Below are positions 6,736 to 9,483 of a DNA stretch of 9,483 bases, one piece after another. Source of the DNA: DATBGO01 sp050011895. Its GTDB lineage: Bacteria; Actinomycetota; Actinomycetes; Streptosporangiales; Streptosporangiaceae. The notes under the pieces were generated by a model. It saw only the letters and a list, made by a program, of their open reading frames with translations. It was not told where the DNA came from and ran no database searches. The DNA lies in contig JBEKIF010000116.1 of the NCBI GenBank assembly GCA_050011895.1, positions 1-9,483 on the forward strand. The letters run 5' to 3'. A program made the position numbers and the translations under genes. Within the stretch, counting starts at the first letter, position 1. Every line of letters begins with the position of its first letter.

Positions 6736-8916
6736 CGACATCGGGCCCGTGACCGCCGGGAACGGCCCGGCCAGCTTGCCGCCGGGCCCGGCCGTCCATA
6801 AGGACGGTCGTCAGCGCCGCCCGACCGGTGCGCCGCCGCCGCTGCCGCACCCTATCACCCTCAGCACAACAGCGTGGCTGATCCTTGCGGCCGTGGCGCT
6901 CGCCGGCGCGTTCCTAGCGGCCGAGCACACGCCGTGGCTCCGGATTGATGACCGGGCCAGCACGTGGCTGCTTACCCGGCTGGTCGCGGTCAGGACGCCG
7001 TGGCTGACGGACGTGGCCGACGGGATCAACGTGGCAGGCTCCGGCTGGGGTGCCACCGCGGTCGGCCTGTCAGTGGTCGCGCTGTCGATGGTGTTCCGGC
7101 GCTGGCGGCACCTGGCCGTGTTCATGGGCAGCCTGATCTTCCTGGAGATTGTCGGGACGTGGATCTACTTCGGGCTGTCACGGCCTCGCCCGTACGGCGT
7201 GTCGATGATCGCCGGCTGGGGCGGGTATTCGGGGTTGTCGCCATCGGTGTCGGTCCTCACGATCTTCCTGATGGGCATCGTCTACTGCCTGGCCGTGCCG
7301 GGCCGCACCCGCTCCTGGACCAAGGCGGCGGTGGCCGCCGTGATCGCCGTGTTCGCTCTGGTCCGCCTGTACCTGGGTATCGATCACCCGGGCGATGTGC
7401 TGCTCGGCGTGGCGTTCAGCGTGGCGATCGCGGTCACCGCCTTCCGTTACTTCACCCCCAACGAGGTGTTCCCCGTCGCCTACCGGCGCGGCCGCACCGC
7501 GCACGTGGATGTGACGGGCCGGCGGGGGGAGGCGATCCGCCAGGGGGTGCGTGACCGGCTCGGGCTCACGGTGACCGAGATCAAGCCGGTCGGCCTGGAG
7601 TCGTCGGCCGGCTCCACGCCGTTGCGGCTGCGAGTCGAAGGCAGCTCGGAGGAGTTCGTGTTCGCCAAGCTCTACACCAAGGGCCACGTCCGCGCCGACC
7701 GCTGGTACAAGCTGTGGCGGACCATCCTGTACGGCTCCCTGGAGGACGAGGCCCCCTTCCATACGGTGCGGCGCCTGGTCACCTATGAGGACTACGCCCT
7801 GCGCCTGCTGCAGGACGTAGGGGTCCGCACCGCCACGCCCCATGGCGTTGTCGAGATCACGCCCGAGCGTGAGTACCTGCTCGTCACCGAATTCTTCGCC
7901 GGCGCCGTCGAAATCGGCGAGGCCGAGGTCGACGACACAATCATCGACCAGGGGCTGCTGCTGATCCGCAAGCTATGGGACGCCGGGATCGCCCACCGCG
8001 ACATCAAACCGGGCAATCTCATGGTCCGCTCCGGCGAGCTGCTGCTGATCGACGTGGCTTTCGTCCAGGTGCTCCCGTCGCCGTGGCGGCAGGCGGTCGA
8101 CCTGGGCAACATGATGCTGGTCCTCGCGGTCCGCAGCGACCCGCAGCGGGTCTACCGGCGTGCGCTGGCCTACTTCACCGAAGCCGAGCTCGCCGAAGCC
8201 TTCGCCGCCACCCGCGGCGTGGCCAGCCCGACGCAGCTGCGTGCCTTCATGAAACGAGACCGCGTGACCTGCTCGGCGAATTCCGCGCCCTCGCCCCCCA
8301 GCGGCCGCCGATCGTCCTGCAACGCTGGAGCATCCGGCGGGTCGCCCTGGCCGCCGCCGTGCTCGCCGCCATCGTCGTCGCGGTGGTGGAAGGAGGGGGG
8401 GCCTTCTACCCGAAGGCCCAGAATCTGGGCGTCTACGCCCCCAGCTGCGGCACCGGCCACTCGATGATCCTCAGCGCCCAAGCCGTCCCGTCGGCGGCCC
8501 TGGTTCCCTGCATCGCCGCGCTCCCCTCGGGCTGGAGCATCGGCGGCGCCGACATCGCCAGCGGGCACGCCCGATTCTGGCTGGACTCCGATCGCGCAGG
8601 GCCGGGCGCCATCACCGTAACCCTGACCGCGTCCTGCGACACCTCCGGCGCCCAGCAAATCCCCTCCGACCAGCCCGGCACGCGCCGGTTCGAGCATCCG
8701 CTGAGCCAGGCGCCGCAGTTCTCCGGCCTTCGCTTCTACACATTCCCCGGCGGCTGCGCCCTCTACCAGTTCAGGTTCACGCAAGGCACATCCCCCGCGC
8801 TGGCCGTCGCCGCCGGCAGCGCCCTCTCCTTCCAGCCCCGGTCGGTACTCGTCGGATTCATCCGGCGCACCGAAGGGCTCGCCCTTTGCGGGCGAGGTGC
8901 CGCATGCCCGCGATGA
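6728..8916 (+). pseudogene. PAP2-like membrane domain, kinase, TM helix and exported domain; broken by a frameshift
   Basis: The first frame (6728-8467) is protein-like to about residue 511; the rest continues in the next frame to TGA at 8914-8916, giving about 729 residues if one base is restored near 8260. Order: basic leader; about six helices (48-238) of PAP2 type, with RPRPYGV at 152-158, PSVSVLT in place of PSGH (172-178) and RLYLGIDHPGD (213-223), so the usual catalytic lysine and histidines are replaced or shifted; kinase domain about 285-500 with AKLY (K314), YEDYALRLL (353-361), intact HRDIKPGN (423-430) and LLIDVAF (D442); one helix (538-559); and an exported domain with six cysteines (about 574, 595, 637, 677, 721, 727). 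It is paralogous to the gene at 1-937. The TTG start aligns with that of the paralogue; GTG at 6749 is an alternative. It may be a pseudogene, two polypeptides, or intact with a sequencing error. Confidence 0.8.
8255..8266 (+). other. Frameshift site in the right-hand PAP2-like/kinase gene
   Basis: Up to AFMKRD the frame of the TTG start is protein-like; from RDLLGEFRALAP onward the neighbouring frame is. One missing base around GACCGCGTGAC (8258-8268) explains the switch, and the total length then divides evenly into codons. No canonical slippery heptamer is visible here, so programmed slippage is unlikely. Confidence 0.75.
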
Positions 8917-8925
8917 GCAAGTAGC

Positions 8926-9146
8926 CGGGCCGTGTTACGGCTGACGCCCAGCCGGCGGCCACGGCTAGTTGTTATGCCCTTCGGCGCTGGCCAGCACGAT
9001 CCGTGCCCGCAACGCCAGGTCCTGCGCAGTGCTGCGCGCTTCGCCCAGTTCTCTAATGTGTGCTGTTCGTCCTGCGACAACATCAGCGGCGCCAGCACGG
9101 GATCTCCGATCCTCAGCACACTGCACTCCGGCCGCCCTGTCATCAT
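8926..9146 (-). mobile_element. Decayed N-terminal fragment of an IS630-type transposase
   Basis: Read on the minus strand, the pieces are LSQDEQHTLENWAKR (first frame), ARSTAQDLALRARIVLASAE followed by GHNN (second frame, then TAG), and RRLGVSRNTARLL (first frame again). In this order they rebuild the N-terminal helix-turn-helix region of IS630-family transposases, where LALRARIVL and LGVSRNT are characteristic. At least two or three small frameshifts and a stop separate them. The start-like ATG lies at 9146. The rest of the transposase, including the DDE core, is absent: similarity stops at about 8926, just after the stop codon of the PAP2-like/kinase gene. No terminal inverted repeats are identified. 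The element is dead, but it suggests past IS activity at this junction. Confidence 0.72.
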
Positions 9147-9483
9147 CGAACCAGTCAGCTGAAGCTAAAGGCGACTCAACTGGTGATAGGGAACTCAAGA
9201 CCGGGACACTAGACGTCAGCGAGCACCAAACCCTGCCAGCACCCGGCACTACCATCAGCGGCACCCTCCACCTCACCGCCGCCATCGACGTGCCGTCATG
9301 ACCACGGACATGGTGGTGGCCCCCCTACGCTGAGTGCGGATCACCTGCTGCGCGTATCGATGGAACGTTGTCGCGCAGCGCCAAGTCGAACGCGACGTTG
9401 GCCAGCGCGCCGTTCCCGGAGCTGCCAGGTTGCGAAGGCGAGGAGTCGTCAGACACAGGTAATGGCGCGAGGCGATGTAGGGA
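9147..9483. other. 337-base right end without a supported gene
   Basis: No gene is recognised. A minus-strand frame is open from the right edge to a TAG at about 9333 and includes GALANVAFDLALRDNVPSIR, which looks mildly protein-like but has mediocre third-position GC. It could be the tail of a gene starting beyond the window. The remaining bases are probably further debris around the IS630 remnant. No terminator or terminal repeat is identified. Confidence 0.3.

Noticed and set aside
7178..7843. Minus-strand open frame of 221 codons
   Set aside because: It lies antisense to the PAP2-like/kinase gene, whose helices and kinase motifs explain the region fully.
8255..8266. Programmed ribosomal frameshift in the right-hand gene
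   Set aside because: The shift would need to be -1, but there is no X-XXY-YYZ slippery heptamer and no evident downstream stem; a simple one-base loss is more economical.
8929..8941. Hairpin GCCGT-GTT-ACGGC as a terminator for the right-hand gene
   Set aside because: The stem is only five base pairs, there is no T-tract, and it falls inside the IS630-derived sequence.

Overview
The window is very GC-rich, with strongly GC-biased third codon positions in the intact genes and GTG/TTG starts. This fits a high-GC actinobacterium, perhaps of the Streptosporangiales or Streptomyces type; the exact placement is inference. No RNA gene or CRISPR array was found.

Left block (1-4540, all on the minus strand). 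In transcription order it holds: (i) a large membrane protein with about six N-terminal helices, a central kinase-like domain and a C-terminal UPF0104/LPG-synthase-type flippase-like domain (4540-2066); (ii) an OpuAC/OsmF-type substrate-binding lipoprotein (1908-934); (iii) a PAP2-like membrane domain joined to a kinase-like domain (937 to beyond the left edge), whose TTG start overlaps the lipoprotein stop as TTGA. No ABC permease or ATPase is visible next to the binding protein.

Middle (4541-6631) is gene-poor and partly decayed. It contains a small intact SCO4226/DUF4242-type gene (6296-5982, minus), the N-terminal stub of a DUF4190-like membrane protein (5893 to about 5731) running out of frame into a fragment of an unrecognised protein (about 5735-5235), and a 694-base stretch with no convincing gene.

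Right block (6632-9146). A second copy of the PAP2-like/kinase gene lies on the plus strand (6728-8916), inverted relative to the first. It is broken by a one-base frameshift near 8260; across the shift it encodes PAP2-like domain, kinase, transmembrane helix and a six-cysteine exported domain. Just upstream, 6632-6735 carries what looks like the last few dozen codons of a second OpuAC-type binding protein, so the lipoprotein/PAP2-kinase pair seems to have been duplicated and one lipoprotein then deleted. A decayed IS630-type transposase fragment follows (about 9146-8926, minus).

How the genes may work together (inference): two membrane-bound kinase-like proteins, a flippase-like domain and a binding protein for a quaternary-amine-like ligand suggest an envelope-lipid or lipid-carrier handling locus. 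The PAP2 domains lack the usual catalytic residues and the kinase of the UPF0104 fusion lacks the HRD aspartate, so several of these domains may bind rather than catalyse.
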